DNA from: Entomortierella parvispora
Taxonomy: Eukaryota > Mortierellomycota > Mortierellomycetes > Mortierellales > Mortierellaceae
Reading direction: 5' to 3'
NCBI GenBank assembly: GCA_963573315.1
Contig: OY752143.1
Coordinates: 1,302,001-1,366,000 of the forward strand
Length of the DNA: 64,000 nucleotides
Notes under the pieces: model-generated
What the model saw: the letters and a program-made list of their open reading frames with translations, nothing else
Databases searched by the model: none
What the model was told of the DNA's origin: nothing
Shown: positions 9,573-20,374 of the stretch, piece after piece
Numbering within the stretch: position 1 is the stretch's first letter
Layout: every line of letters begins with the position of its first letter
Position numbers and translations under genes: made by a program

Positions 9573-12455
9573 TTACAGATCCTTTTGCAGCGTAGGCTCA
9601 AACGGTCCCATTGAATCACTGCCATGGCCATAGCCGTCACTTGACCGCCTTGACGACCCAGAAACGACCTCCAGACTGCCCCCTTCAGGAATGCTGTCGA
9701 TAAACTCCTCCAGCGCCGCTCTATGCTCCCCTGTTGCCCCCTCCGATCCACCTAATGTCCACATCAGCATCCAGTCCTCGGTTTTCATCACCGCACCGCA
9801 GTGTCGAAAGATAAATTCCTGGGACAACTTCTTGAGTCCATACTCCTGCGAGACATGAGCCGCTTGAAAGATCCGTACACAGGTATCGACCTGAAGGTGG
9901 TGCTCATGGAGGATCGACGCACACAGCTTCTTGAGTCGTTCCAGCAGATACATATTGGCCATCACTAGCACATCACACACCACCGTGTAGTCCAGCTCAG
10001 GATCGACCGTGTCCGTGTACAAGAACGAGAGGAACGCGTATACGACCGCATAAGGCTCTGGTAACGTCATGGACCCTCGTGTGGACTCGATCATCCCAGA
10101 CGCATGCATGTTCCTAAAGTGAGGCCATCTAGAGGAGAGAACCATCCTGTGGACATGGATCTGGCGCGTCGATCCCTGAGCATTGATGATGAAATCCGAA
10201 AACTCGTCATTGTCAAGCATCATCCCCATGTGTGACTGCAAGGTTGAGGGAGGGATCTGGAAGACCCCCAGATATTCAACATTGATCGACAAGACATCTC
10301 GGAAATGGTCATAGGGCTGCGGCCGATCCTTTTCTGTGTTTCCCAAGAAGATCAAGCTTGGGGCTGATCCGCTATCCTCCAGATCCATAATCTCGCTCTC
10401 CGCCACAGAGTAGTCGTCACCTCCGCCTCCTCCCCCTCCGCCACCACCGCTGGTATGAACGCTAGTGTGGCTTTGATTGCTGTTACTCCGAAGACGACGG
10501 CGTGTAGGGTCAGCCACCATGGCATCGTGTACTTGTGGAGAGGAGAGTTGCCTCCGGTGGTTTCCTTGTTGGTGCGGCTTCTTTGTCACGATCGTGAAGT
10601 AATTCCATACCATGCCCTCTCCTAAACACTGATCGATATCGAGCTTGCGCCACTCCAATTGCTCCAAGTCCAGGATCCAAAGACCATAGAGACTCTGTTG
10701 TGTCACCTCGTTGGGATACTTTCCAAACACAACCAGCTGGTTTCCAATCGCCTCCGAGAAATGTTGAGATTTCAGCATCACTACTTTGCCCGTGATACCA
10801 GTGTGCGGCAATACCCGAAGTGTTGTGAGGTCAATAGAGTGCAGATCCGAAACGGTACGGCCTTGCTCGTCTTTTCCTGCATATACCCAGAGTTTTGTGC
10901 CAATCAGGCAGGCCGAGTGATTGTACCGGGCAGGGACTGTATTCGCGTCCGACCACGTCCAAGTCTCCAAGTTCAATATCCTCATTTCCTCCAGGACATA
11001 TGTGCCTAAAAGAAATAAAAAAGAAGGGAGGAATGAGAAATGGCGGCCGGTTCTTCATAACCATGGGAAGGGTGGTAGACGGTGCATGTTTCCTGAATGA
11101 AACACAAGCAGAACAGAGGACATTCAACGATACTTACATTTCGAGTTCTTGGCAAATCCTCCATAGACATACATCTTGTTCTTGTAGACCGTTGCAGAAT
11201 GCAAATAGCGTGCTGGTACCTCTCCTCTGATCTCCGGCCGGGACCAAGTCCGGTTTTGGAGCGAGAAAACAATCACATCGTCGCGGTATTCGTCGTATTC
11301 ATTCGATCCTCCTATTAATAGGTTCAACCCAAGCGTTGAATGCAATGGTCAATATAACACAAAATCAAAAAGATGTGTTCTAATCATCCCAACATCAAAC
11401 CCGGAATGCTGAGATAAACCACAACGATCGTTACCAAATACAATAATATGCTGGTTCCAAAGCACCGCTGTGTGCCCGTAGCGCTTCGTCGGGGGCACGC
11501 CCTCCTTTGTCTATTCCAGGCACAGTTGATGGTCAGGGGCAAACAAACATGATGTGAGAAACACAAATTGGTCAGTTGTCTGTGCACGCGTTTCTTTTAT
11601 GACATTGGGCAAGTGGACACAAAGGGCATCAGGTCTCAACAAGAACTCCCGTTGGGTGGTCCGATGGTCACTCTTTTGGCCTGCCCTCTCCACCTTGTGT
11701 CTTGAAAGTCTCTCTCTCCCCCCTTGTGAGAGCGTCCTCTCCTTGTCGTTGAATTGCCTTGGGAGCCTTTTTACCCCTTTCAACCTTGCCCCCTTCGTCA
11801 AGTTTGCGCGCAAGCTCTCTCTCTCTTTGAGAAGATTGGTTGAATGTGGTGAGAACGACAAGATCCTGCGCGCGATCCCTTTCAAGTCCCTGATACTTGA
11901 GAAAAGCACGAAAAGCACTGCATTTTTTTCCTGTTGTTCAACACCAATTGGTCGAGTTCGCTTTCATCCTGCCTTTTTTCCTGCCAAAACCCCCCTCTCC
12001 CCCCTTCCCCTTATCCCTTCGTTCCCCCCACTTCATGCTGCACAATGATTGTTATTGAGGGGGGCTTCTTTTTTGGTTGGTCGCTTTGGTCATTAAGAAA
12101 AAGAAATAGAAAAAGAAAAAAAAAAACACGCATCATGATCGCGTATCTGCGTGCGTGCGGGGGATTTGGGATATGCAAACCTTCCAGATGATCGTCAACC
12201 GACAAAATACCCTGCACCAGAAGTGGAAGAAAATAAAATTCGCCGCATAACTCGTCGCACCTGTCCAGACATGCAGAAAGAACTTACCAAGACGCATTCC
12301 CAATGCATGGTCGTCAAGTCCAGCACATGGAGATCATTTGTAACATGGCCGCCTCCGCCAAATAAATAGAGTTTCTGATCCACTCGCGTAAACGAGGGCC
12401 TCCAGAGTCCAACCAGATTCTGGCCAGTCGTACTGCACGGCTTCGCGAACTTCAT
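9573..12455 (-). CDS. Kelch-repeat / BTB domain protein
   Basis: Predicted exons are 12288..12455, 11435..11510, 11138..11311 and 9573..11005, giving 616 residues. The N-terminal half holds kelch blades: KLYLFGGGG, then KRYGHTAVLWNQHIIVFGG, RYLHSATVYKNKMYVYGG and RYNHSACLIGTKLWVYAG, followed by a more degenerate blade. A basic low-complexity linker with a run of about ten Gly (near residues 325-335) leads to a BTB domain (about 400-500; FSDFIINAQGSTRQIHVHRM, then YAFLSFLYTD). A BACK-like helical region and a Ser-rich tail follow. Kelch/BTB proteins commonly serve as Cullin-3 substrate adaptors or signalling scaffolds; LZTR1 has the same order of domains. No substrate can be inferred. The first intron (777 nt) is far longer than its neighbours. 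Exon phases all agree. Confidence 0.88.
11511..12287 (-). other. Unusually long first intron of the kelch/BTB gene
   Basis: At 777 nt this intron is about ten times the usual size here. It contains open frames on both strands (135 codons on -, 164 on +), a CT-rich block and a poly(A) run near 12113. None of the frames resembles a known protein. I see no RNA gene or transposon end. Confidence 0.5.
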
Positions 12456-13289
12456 TGAAGTTTTTTTTGGGGGGAACGGTTATCGGTTTCTTGCTGCAAG
12501 GGGCAGAGCTGACTTGGTCGAGAGATAGAGAGAGGGAGACAGAGAAAGAAGGACAGAATGAAACAAAGAGAAGGAAAGAACGAGAGATAGATAGATAAAG
12601 AATGGGAGAGAGAAAGAGTCAAAGACGCAGACAGAGAGCGCCCCGCTTCCTGTGTGGATGTGGTTTTTGGAGTCTTTCAGGCTGCCGATGTATCGTGGGA
12701 TTGCCCCGTAAAAAGTGGCGATATCCAGAGGGGCTGCTTAATATAATGGCGGTGACGGCAACGGGTCCTTGAGGAACGCAGACTTGGTCGCGCGGTTGGG
12801 TATGAATAAGCGGATGAATGAATGCAATGAATGAGTGCGATGAAAGGGTACTATTGATGGGTGTTGAGAACAAAGGTTGGGGAATGAATCAAGTCAGTGG
12901 GAAGGTGATGCGTAAAGTGGAATGAGAAGTAGAAGTGAATGGCGAAGGAAGAAAGAGAGAGAGCGAAAAAGAGAAAGAGGAGAGAGAAAAAGACAGGGAG
13001 GAAACGCAATAAAGAAAAATAAAGGAGTCGACGGCCTGTCGACGACAAAGACACACACACACACACACACACATTCATTCACACACACGACTTGGTCCAA
13101 GCTGCGAATAATGCCGTGTCCATGCGCAACAGCCAGCATATTGATCCATCCAGCTCTCTGTCCCCTTCCTGCAGTTTGCAAGGGAGCATCGCAACGTTCC
13201 TTTCCTTTATTCAACCGAGATAAACGTAGAGTAATTGAAAGCAGTAAGCAATGAAGCGGATCTGAGAGAATGCCTCCTTGAGTTCTATC
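12456..13289. repeat. Intergenic region with GA-rich tract and (CA)n microsatellite
   Basis: This 834-bp stretch lies between the kelch gene start (-) and the PIMT stop (-). On the + strand it has a purine tract of GAGA/GAAAG units (about 12516-12640 and 12945-13010), which is CT-rich on the coding strand and fits a fungal leader. A (CA)n microsatellite runs from about 13051 to 13089. No gene is supported; reading frames here are simple-sequence. Confidence 0.5.
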
Positions 13290-14423
13290 TCATCGCTCAT
13301 ATTGTGTCCGCACGTCCGTCAACGGCACATACTATCGATGGCGAGTTATGCACGCACCAATTGGGACAGTTAGCTCACAGTTCTCGGACCTGGACACGGA
13401 CACCGATATGAACCAATCCTTACCCACACATCCATGGTCCGAGATTTGGTGACACGACCATTCTTGTCTTTGTCAACCACATAAATGCCTTGGCCGGCTC
13501 CATCTGATACAGGGATAAACATCCTTCCTGGAGCCTTTAGTTGTTGAACAAGCTCTTTGTGCATGGACTGGGCTGCCGCTCCAACATGACTAAAGTCGAG
13601 CAAGAGAGAATAAACAGCATTGTAAGTGTTGTTAACAAAAGGCTTACTGCAGGGGTAGAAACAAATGAACCTTTGATCATTCTGTTAGTCAGGAATTGAC
13701 CGAGTTGATTACATGCAATCGTAGGGTGCTTCCTGGGGGAACCCGACGCGGCCATCCGCCGAAAAAAATGCGACTCGACCTTCCTCCAGATATGTAGGTT
13801 GGTCGCGAAGAGTGCTCTTCTTGGCCTGTTCCACCAACTCTGGGATATGGTCTACTCCGACGACGCGCCCTGTGGGCCCAACCATGTTCGCCATGCACAC
13901 CGTCAAATAGCCACTGCCACTGCCCACATCTAGAACTGTTGACATTTGAGAACGATAATCAGAGGAAAAGGAAGACTCTCCAAGATCCGTAAACTAGTTT
14001 TTCTTCTGACACTTCATGTAGAGGATGAGGTTGCGATCAGCAGGCATATTGCTAGGGCCAACATTACCTTTAGCACCTTCGACTAAATAGGGGGAAAGAC
14101 TCTCCAGAGCGGCCGCGTGCATGTGTGGCGCAGAGATTGTGGATTGATATCCGATCGTCTGAGGAGCGTCCTTTAGGAAATCAAAGAGCCCATGGGACAA
14201 AGGATCTGTTAAGTTAGCGTGTGAAGGCCAAGTCCCACGATACAGTCGAAATAGCAAACAGGCACAAAATAGGGAGACGCACCTCGTACGGCTTGTATCT
14301 TGAAAAGTGACCACGGTCAACAGCAAGCATCGCACTCTTGACTGCTTCGTTTGTGATGAGGTGGGCTCGAGCGAGATTATGAACGAGCTCATCATTGGAT
14401 GTTCCAGAACATCTCCAAGCCAT
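13290..14423 (-). CDS. PCM1: Protein-L-isoaspartate O-methyltransferase
   Basis: Predicted exons are 14283..14423, 14068..14170, 13713..13935, 13424..13589 and 13290..13331, giving 224 residues, close to the usual 225 or so. Family landmarks appear in order: the N-terminal helix with NDELVHNLARAHLI, then DRGHFSRYKPYED, the IGYQSTISAPHMHA block, the SAM-binding glycine motif VLDVGSGSGYLT, GVDHIPELVEQA, APYD, HVGAAAQ, LKAPGRMFIPV and the C-terminal YVPLTD. The last exon was placed by finding YVPLTD after an acceptor at 13332-13333; reading through instead would lose this motif. The enzyme methylates isoaspartyl residues in damaged proteins using S-adenosylmethionine, mainly in the cytosol. A LINE lies about 200 bp upstream of its start. 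Confidence 0.92.
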
Positions 14424-14626
14424 GACTGCAGTTCTGAATTGTCTTTGTGTGAGTCGATTAAAGGGCAACAGTATGGAAGAGCTGATAGAGTGGCGCTGAA
14501 GGTTATGTTTTGTGGGGCAGGGTCTTTTCTTGAGAGAAAAATAAAAAATAAAAAAAGGAATGGCGCATGAGAAAGCACATGCATTGTGCAGGGGTCACCT
14601 GACAGCAGGCAGCTGACAGGTGTTCT

Positions 14627-14640
14627 CAACGTACGTGCTA
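14627..14640. repeat. Target-site duplication, left copy
   Basis: The 14-bp sequence caacgtacgtgcta is identical to 15756..15769 and directly flanks the LINE insertion. It marks the 5' junction; element sequence begins at 14641. Confidence 0.85.
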
Positions 14641-15585
14641 ACAGATTGGATCGGACCGGCAGTGAGACCACCACAGCTGCCCATTTGGAGGATGGACCAA
14701 GCATTCCGCCTGGTCATGAGTGATTCCGATGACTTGCAGGGACATTTGGAATTCATTCCTTCAGGGGAACGACCCCCTGGGGCGCGCACGTACCCTGGAT
14801 TCGAACGAAACGTCCGACAAGGATTCTTCCCTGCGTCCAACAGCCTGGAGAAACTCCTGGACCAAAACACCTGGATCGACACCACGGAGTCTCTGAGCCA
14901 GCGGATCAAATCCTATGGCTCGCAACCGGGATCAGACATGAACCTGGGCAACATGTCCACTGGGGCCCTTCGACGACTGCTCACAAAAAGCAAGGAAGAG
15001 GAGGAAGCAGCACCCCTGGACAACACACCCGGACAAAACCTTACAACTCAGTTTTGGGACTTTTTCTGGAAGGCCGACATCCCACACACCACTCGCACGG
15101 TATGGTGGCGCCTTCTAATCAGCAAACTCCCCTCTCGAAAACGACTACACTCCATCATGGAGGAGACCTTCGAAGAATCCTGCGCAATCTGCGGAGCAGC
15201 GCAGGAGACTGACCGCCACATGATTTTCACATGCCCGCGGAAACTCCAAGTTTGGCGCTCCTCGCTAGCGACTCACGTCGGAGACATGGATTTCTCATGG
15301 GAGTTCATCGAACTTCTTCTGTATGGTGAACATGAGCAGATCCTCCCCACGAGCAACATCAGTGCAATTGCACTTCTAACAACCGTCCTTCATCAGATCT
15401 GGATATTTCATTTTCTCCACATCCTCGAGGACCAACCCTTCGACGCCACCCAGGTGACAACGTCCATTGATCTTGCGGTCAACAAAATTGTCAACCAGAA
15501 CGAGTATCGGCGACGCGTACAGGAGGAACGCAGCCGTGAGTCAGCAACTGACCCCAACTCAGGCCCCACGACCCCCCAAACCTAG
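14641..15585 (+). CDS. C-terminal fragment of LINE reverse transcriptase polyprotein (zf-RVT)
   Basis: The frame is open across the left junction and stops at 15583-15585, giving about 314 element-derived residues. The centre matches the zinc-binding region after non-LTR reverse transcriptases (zf-RVT): FWDFFWKADIPHTTRTVWWR, then LPSRKRLH, CAICGAAQETDRHMIFTCP and VW. The Cys-x2-Cys...His...Cys pattern is intact. The reverse transcriptase catalytic region is missing because of 5' truncation. An upstream ATG at 14620 lies in flanking DNA and in frame by chance, so this should be treated as a gene remnant and not as a host protein. Confidence 0.85.
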   Translation, partial: TDWIGPAVRPPQLPIWRMDQAFRLVMSDSDDLQGHLEFIPSGERPPGARTYPGFERNVRQGFFPASNSLEKLLDQNTWIDTTESLSQRIKSYGSQPGSDMNLGNMSTGALRRLLTKSKEEEEAAPLDNTPGQNLTTQFWDFFWKADIPHTTRTVWWRLLISKLPSRKRLHSIMEETFEESCAICGAAQETDRHMIFTCPRKLQVWRSSLATHVGDMDFSWEFIELLLYGEHEQILPTSNISAIALLTTVLHQIWIFHFLHILEDQPFDATQVTTSIDLAVNKIVNQNEYRRRVQEERSRESATDPNSGPTTPQT

Positions 15586-15755
15586 CATTTCTTCTTTTAT
15601 TTTCTTCTATTCCTGTATTTTTATCTTTTAGTACCACCCCCGTAGTGCTTGTTGTAACTCAAATTTGATCGTAGTAGCGCCGCCTGAAGATGTAGGGGCA
15701 CTGGATTTCTTGGACACTGACCCAAATAAACCAGATAAAAACAAAAAAAAAAAAA
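14641..15755 (+). mobile_element. 5'-truncated LINE (non-LTR retrotransposon) insertion
   Basis: The element is about 1.1 kb. It holds the end of a reverse-transcriptase polyprotein ORF, a short 3' UTR and a terminal A13 tail (15743-15755, preceded by ataaaaac). A perfect 14-bp target-site duplication flanks it. The 5' end is abrupt and falls inside the ORF, as expected of incomplete target-primed reverse transcription. It lies 5 bp beyond the stop codon of the RraA-like gene, in the opposite orientation, and about 200 bp upstream of the PIMT start. The perfect duplication and the undamaged frame suggest a fairly recent insertion. It lacks the RT and endonuclease domains, so it cannot move by itself. 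Confidence 0.88.
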
Positions 15756-15769
15756 CAACGTACGTGCTA
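15756..15769. repeat. Target-site duplication, right copy
   Basis: This is the second copy of caacgtacgtgcta, directly after the LINE poly(A) tail and 5 bp before the RraA-like stop codon on the minus strand. Confidence 0.85.
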
Positions 15770-15774
15770 CTATA

Positions 15775-16767
15775 CTATCCGCGGTACTTCTTGAACGTGG
15801 CGGCCAGGTTCTCGCCCGCCTTCAGCGCAGTCATGCACTGGTCATCGACCGCGGTCGACTTCTTGCACTGGGCTTCAACTTGAGCCAGCATGTCTTTGGG
15901 GATCACGACAATACCATCTGCATCTGCCACGATATAGTCACCCGCATGGATCGTCACAGCTGGATGGTTGGGGTTTGGTTGCATAGTGATGGGAGCGTTC
16001 AAGGTCGATGCGCGTGTGAAGGGACCTGCGCCCATGACAGATGTTGCTTTGGCAAAGACCTAATACGGTGCAAAATATAGCAAAGCAGTTTGAGTGGATG
16101 GGGACGACTACAGTGGCAAATGGACAAGATCTCGCAAGGAAGCTTGTTCGTTACAGGGAAGCCAGCTTCACGCTGTTCGTTAAGATCACGGATACGACCG
16201 TCCACAATAACACCGAGAGCACCCTTGACCTGAGCGCGAGCAGTCATGAGTCCTCCCCAAACTGCGTTCACCATGTTGGCAGGTTGAGAGATGCAAACGA
16301 CGGATCCTTCGGGAATGGCATCCACAAAGTGCTGGTCAGGCTTTGGCGAGTGCTTATCCGAAGCGGGGACCATCTATCCAGAGATGAGATTGAGGCAAAA
16401 GATGAGTGAGGTTAGGGACGGCGATTAGCAAGGGCGGAGAGGATTGACAGTCTGTCCAAAGTCGCGATCTGCCAGTGTTGGTTGGATCGTTACCTGGACA
16501 GTGTAGGCGGGTCCAAAAACTATGGGAGTTATCAAGAGCAGGAAAGATAGCAAAAGAATGAGAAAGAGGCATCTGTGGATGGTTGATTGACGGTTCGAGA
16601 GCGAGAAGGACGGGCTTACCCCGCGTGTTGCCGGCCTTGAATTGCGGACTCCAGAGGTGGATATCGGGGATGTAACCTGCGCCGGTTTCGCCCAGGGTCA
16701 AGAGCGCGTCAGCAACGTCGCAGCTGGCGTAGAAGGGGAGGGCCTCTGCTTGGGACAAGGATGCCAT
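15775..16767 (-). CDS. RraA-like aldolase/decarboxylase family protein
   Basis: Predicted exons are 16620..16767, 16494..16519, 16155..16373 and 15775..16059, giving 225 residues. The second exon is only 26 nt but keeps phase and supplies VFGPAYTVQ, the usual 'G-x-A-x-T' strand. Further landmarks are CDVADAL near the start, WGGLMTARAQVKGALGVIVD, the active-site GRIRD (Arg and Asp that bind substrate carboxylate and the metal) and DYIVADADGIVVIP. The family includes 4-hydroxy-4-methyl-2-oxoglutarate aldolases and oxaloacetate decarboxylases, and also the bacterial RNase E inhibitor RraA. In fungi the metabolic roles are the likelier ones, but the substrate cannot be read from sequence. It is divergent from the UBX gene across 400 bp. 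A LINE lies just after its stop and now supplies part of its 3' flank. Confidence 0.85.
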
Positions 16768-17167
16768 TGGTAGGGTGTTGCTGCTGTAGAATGAAGGATG
16801 GAGGATGGAGGAGGATGCGAGGAGATGAGATGGAGATGAATCCTCTGTTCACAGGCAGGGAGAGGCATACATTAAGGCAAAGAGCGGTTCCTCTTAAGCC
16901 GTCTTTCCCCAAAGTGACGTGGTGGCTGTGTGTGCAGGAAGGAAGGACCATGGCTTCCTTTCGTTCTCTTCCTTCTCTTCCTTCTCTTGCCTTTCCTCCT
17001 TTGCCCCCATTCTTTCCGTCACTTGTTTCTGTACCCCCCCGTCTCTTCCTTTGTTCTCTATCTTCCATCCTCCGCCCTTCCACGCCTCGGCCCTAACACA
17101 ACCCAACCCGACTCAGCCTGACTCAACTCGACAAAACATCTAATCACTCTTTACCCGCCGACACGCA
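16768..17167. other. Divergent intergenic region (RraA-like / UBX)
   Basis: These 400 bp should carry both promoters. A GGATGGAGGA-type purine run adjoins the RraA-like start. A CT-rich tract (about 16970-17075) and an 'acccaaccc' stretch precede the UBX start. No defined operator is visible. Confidence 0.45.
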
Positions 17168-19362
17168 ATGGAAGCCCTTGACCAGCTTACCGAGGACCAA
17201 AAGGGCATCCTCAAGAGTTACCTCGTAAGCATCCTCACCAGGACTGTTCGAGTCCCTCTGTTTCTGCTGGATTTGGATGCACATTCTCAAGGAGGATGGA
17301 GAATAGGAGCAGAACGCATCGCGTACCGAATGCTGACCGCGCCATTCTTTTTCTCATGGTCAACCCATAGGATGTAACAGGACAAGACGACCTCGAAGTT
17401 GCCATCGTCACATTGGAACATCATTCCTGGCAGCTTGAGGTAGGCATCGAGTCGCTGATGCGACCTTTGACTCGTCCTTTCGTCGTCATGTCGCCATGTA
17501 CACCAGACCTAATGAACTGACCACCATGGAAACGCAACTTCCCCCTTTTTGGAATACATCGTTAGACTGCGGTTCAGGCACAGTTTGGAGACACACGTAT
17601 GCCTTCGCGGCCAGACGAGTCATTGGGAGGCCTTGGAGTAGATAACATTGCAGACGACGAAAGTGGGGTGGACGACCATGCTCCACCACTCCCCCCTCCC
17701 CTGCCACCAGCGCCGCGCCAAACACCAAGGTTTGACTCATCCAACGTTCTTCCGACTCTTCGGACGACTCTACTACGTTGAATCTCTCTAACTTCTTTTG
17801 TGTTCTAATCCTTCCAAAAATCAGGCCAACGAGCACCTTTGTAAGTGGACCCGGCGAAGCACATGGCGTTAACTGGACACTCCTGGAAACACTGGAAATA
17901 TGAGCTTGAAGGCTGACTGTCAAACTTCAATGTTTTATGTTGTTACTGTATCGATAGACTCGAAGTTTTCTGTCTTGGTTTTCCTGGCCCATCAACACGA
18001 TCTGGGGCGTAACCTGGTCGTTCCTAGCGTATTTTTGTAAGTAACCAATGCGCAAAGCAAAGCAAAGCAGATCACTTCTTTTTTCTTTATCCATCCATGG
18101 TGGCGGTAACTGACATAATCCCTTTTTCACAAAAAAAAAAAAGACACATTGTTTCCTCAAACGTTCAGACAGGCGATCACTGGTCAGTCCACACGATCTG
18201 GACCCTCTCGTCCTCCACAGGATCCAGCCTCAGTTGCAGCTCGCTTCTTACGAGAATATGAGGAAAGCTATGGAACGACACACCCCAACTTTTATGCTGG
18301 GGGATATTCTGCAGCCTTGAACAAAGCCAAGAACGATCTCAAATTCTTGGTTGTGTACCTGCATTCAGACGAACATGATGCGACAGAAAAGTTTTGCAAG
18401 GAGACGCTTTCAGATAGCGACTTGCTTTCGTACTTGCGAACTAACGACTTTCTGGTCTGGGGAGGCAATGTCAAGGAGACCGAGGGATTCCAAGGTAAGA
18501 ATAGGATGCATGCATGACATGCAGATCTAGATCATTTTCAAGAATGAAGGATGGAAATCATATTGAGAATTCTTACCAAACGTGTGCCTTTTTCACTCCA
18601 GTTGCGACTACATTGCAGACTGTCCGCTATCCATTTATAGGTGTCATTGCGCTCTCTCAGCCTACTTCTGGATCATCCTCTACAAAGATGGTGCTTATTG
18701 ATCGCATTGAAGGGCCTTCTACCGCAGAACAGATCATCCAGCGTCTTACACAGCAGGTGACTCGCCAATCTGCCGCACTGGACAGACTCCGAGCTGAGCG
18801 TCGGGAAAGAGACATGGCACGCGAGATTCGTCAGCAGCAGGATGATGCTTACCAGCAGTCCCTTCGAGCCGACCGTGAAAAGGCTCGTCAGCAAAAGGAG
18901 GCAGTTGAGGCAGCTGAAATCAAAAAGCAAGAACAGGAGAGGATTGAGGCGGAAAAGGAAGCTGCTCTGACTCGTCGTGAACGGCATTTAAAGTTTCTGT
19001 TCGAGAACTTGCCAGCAGAGCCAGCTGTGGGCGAGACAGGCTGTGCCCGTTTAAGCTTCAAGCTGTGGAATGGTGAGCGAGTGATCCGTCGGTTCCGAGG
19101 CGATGAGCCAGTGGAGCACGTGTACATCTTTATCGAGACCATCGAGTTCCGAGAGAACGGATCCAAGGCAGAGTTGCAGCTGGAGGCTGAGGAGCACATC
19201 GGCTACAAGCACGCTTATGATTTCGTCTTGATCTCGCCTTTCCCTCGAACCAAGGTTACGGATAGGGAAAAGCAGATCAAGGACGAGCCCGCGTTGTGGC
19301 CAAGTGCCAGCTTGGTGGTCGAGTTGGTTGATGAAAATGCCGACGAGGACATCCAGGAATAG
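17168..19362 (+). CDS. UBX domain protein of the FAF2/UBXD8 type
   Basis: Predicted exons are 17168..17224, 17371..17439, 17566..17729, 17825..17840 (a 16-nt microexon), 17958..18036, 18144..18494 and 18602..19362, giving 498 residues. Order of parts: a UBA-like domain (residues 1-50, with TGQDDLEVAIVTLEHHSWQLE), a Pro/Asp linker, a hydrophobic hairpin (WFSWPINTIWGVTWSFLAYF) for ER or lipid-droplet insertion, a UAS thioredoxin-like domain (FLREYEESYG, LKFLVVYLHSDEHD, FLVWGGNV), a coiled coil rich in Arg/Gln/Glu, and a UBX domain (about 390-490). Proteins of this kind recruit Cdc48/p97 to membranes for ER-associated degradation and lipid-droplet turnover. The microexon is supported by phase on both sides (AG+G, then TTT). 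Human FAF2 has 445 residues. Confidence 0.88.
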
Positions 19363-19473
19363 ACAGCAATATAGCCCAATGACTGAGCTCGATCAAAATG
19401 GTCACGAGCCACTGTTTTCCTTAATACAACTTGCAAACAAAATGTCGTTTATTAGAAATACAATAGCATGTTG

Positions 19474-20374
19474 TTAAAAGTCCATGTCGACTTGATGGTG
19501 GGATGACAAATCCTCGTGCTCTCCGTTGTCTACTTTTGAGTTGTCGGATCTTGCGCGGATCAGATCCATCTACAAATAAAGAAACGGCACAAAATTGTGT
19601 TAACGATCCTTGCTGTGAAAAATTAACAAGAAACCTCGTAGGAACTGGCCTGCGGAATCTAATTTTCAAATGAGTTCCTGTTTCTCGATTCTTGATCCTT
19701 GGGGTCTTCAGGTCCTCGATTTGCAGAGATCTTACCTCGAACTTGTTCTTCATGCTGCCGACGTTCTGGATCAATTCCGTAACGGCGTTTCCAAGAACAT
19801 GTGCTGGGGTTGTGTCCGGTGTTGTTTGAACCTTGAGGATAAAGTAGTGGTCCAGTGGATGTGGCATCTTGTATCCTGCAAACAGCACTTTTGGGTCTTC
19901 CAGTAATTGCCTAAAAAAACGGACCACGGAATGTAACGACGCGTCAGGACTACAGAAGGAAATATAGTGGAGAGAGTGATGACATCCCTGCCTACTCCGT
20001 GATAAACTTCGTAGAGCTCCAAAGGATTGGCGGGTTCTTCTGGTTTGATGTCCCTTCTTTGATATCCATAGCCATCTAGCCATCCTGCAGATAGCTCTTT
20101 GTCCTCGCTTTCCTTTGTTCCTGATGAGCATTGAAGCAAACTTACATGCGGAGCATGTTGGCTAATGTGTGGTCTTCCTTCTCGACTTTAAATGTGGCGG
20201 CGTTGGGGATCTTTGTGTCGGGTGTCACTGTCAGTCTAAGAGTCAAGGCAGGAAACAAGAGTTAGTTTCTAGAAAGAAAGAAGAGACTCTATTGTCGAGT
20301 GGCAGGTGGGCGATGCCATACTTCTTGACACCGTCTGGGAGCACAAAGAGTTCGAAGCGATCGGGAGCGTTCAT
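19474..20374 (-). CDS. RPB11: DNA-directed RNA polymerase II subunit RPB11
   Basis: Predicted exons are 20322..20374, 20146..20235, 19736..19910 and 19474..19569, giving 137 residues (yeast has 120). The start MNAPDRFELFVLPDGVKK is the family's N terminus. The alpha-NTD-like fold signature follows: NAATFKVEKEDHTLANMLR, then LLEDPKVLFAGYKMPHPLDH, and TPAHVLGNAVTELI. RPB11 pairs with RPB3 in the core of nuclear RNA polymerase II. The last exon adds a hydrophilic tail (SSHHQVDMDF) longer than in yeast. It is divergent from the proteasome gene, so two essential housekeeping genes share 514 bp of promoter DNA, and it converges with the UBX gene with about 110 bp between stops. Confidence 0.93.

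Noticed and set aside
13051-13089. (CA)n tract as a coding or regulatory element
   Set aside because: It is a simple microsatellite; minus frames through it are Val/Cys repeats.
13370-13423. Read-through C terminus of PIMT
   Set aside because: It lacks the conserved YVPLTD end, which is found in phase after an acceptor at 13332-13333.
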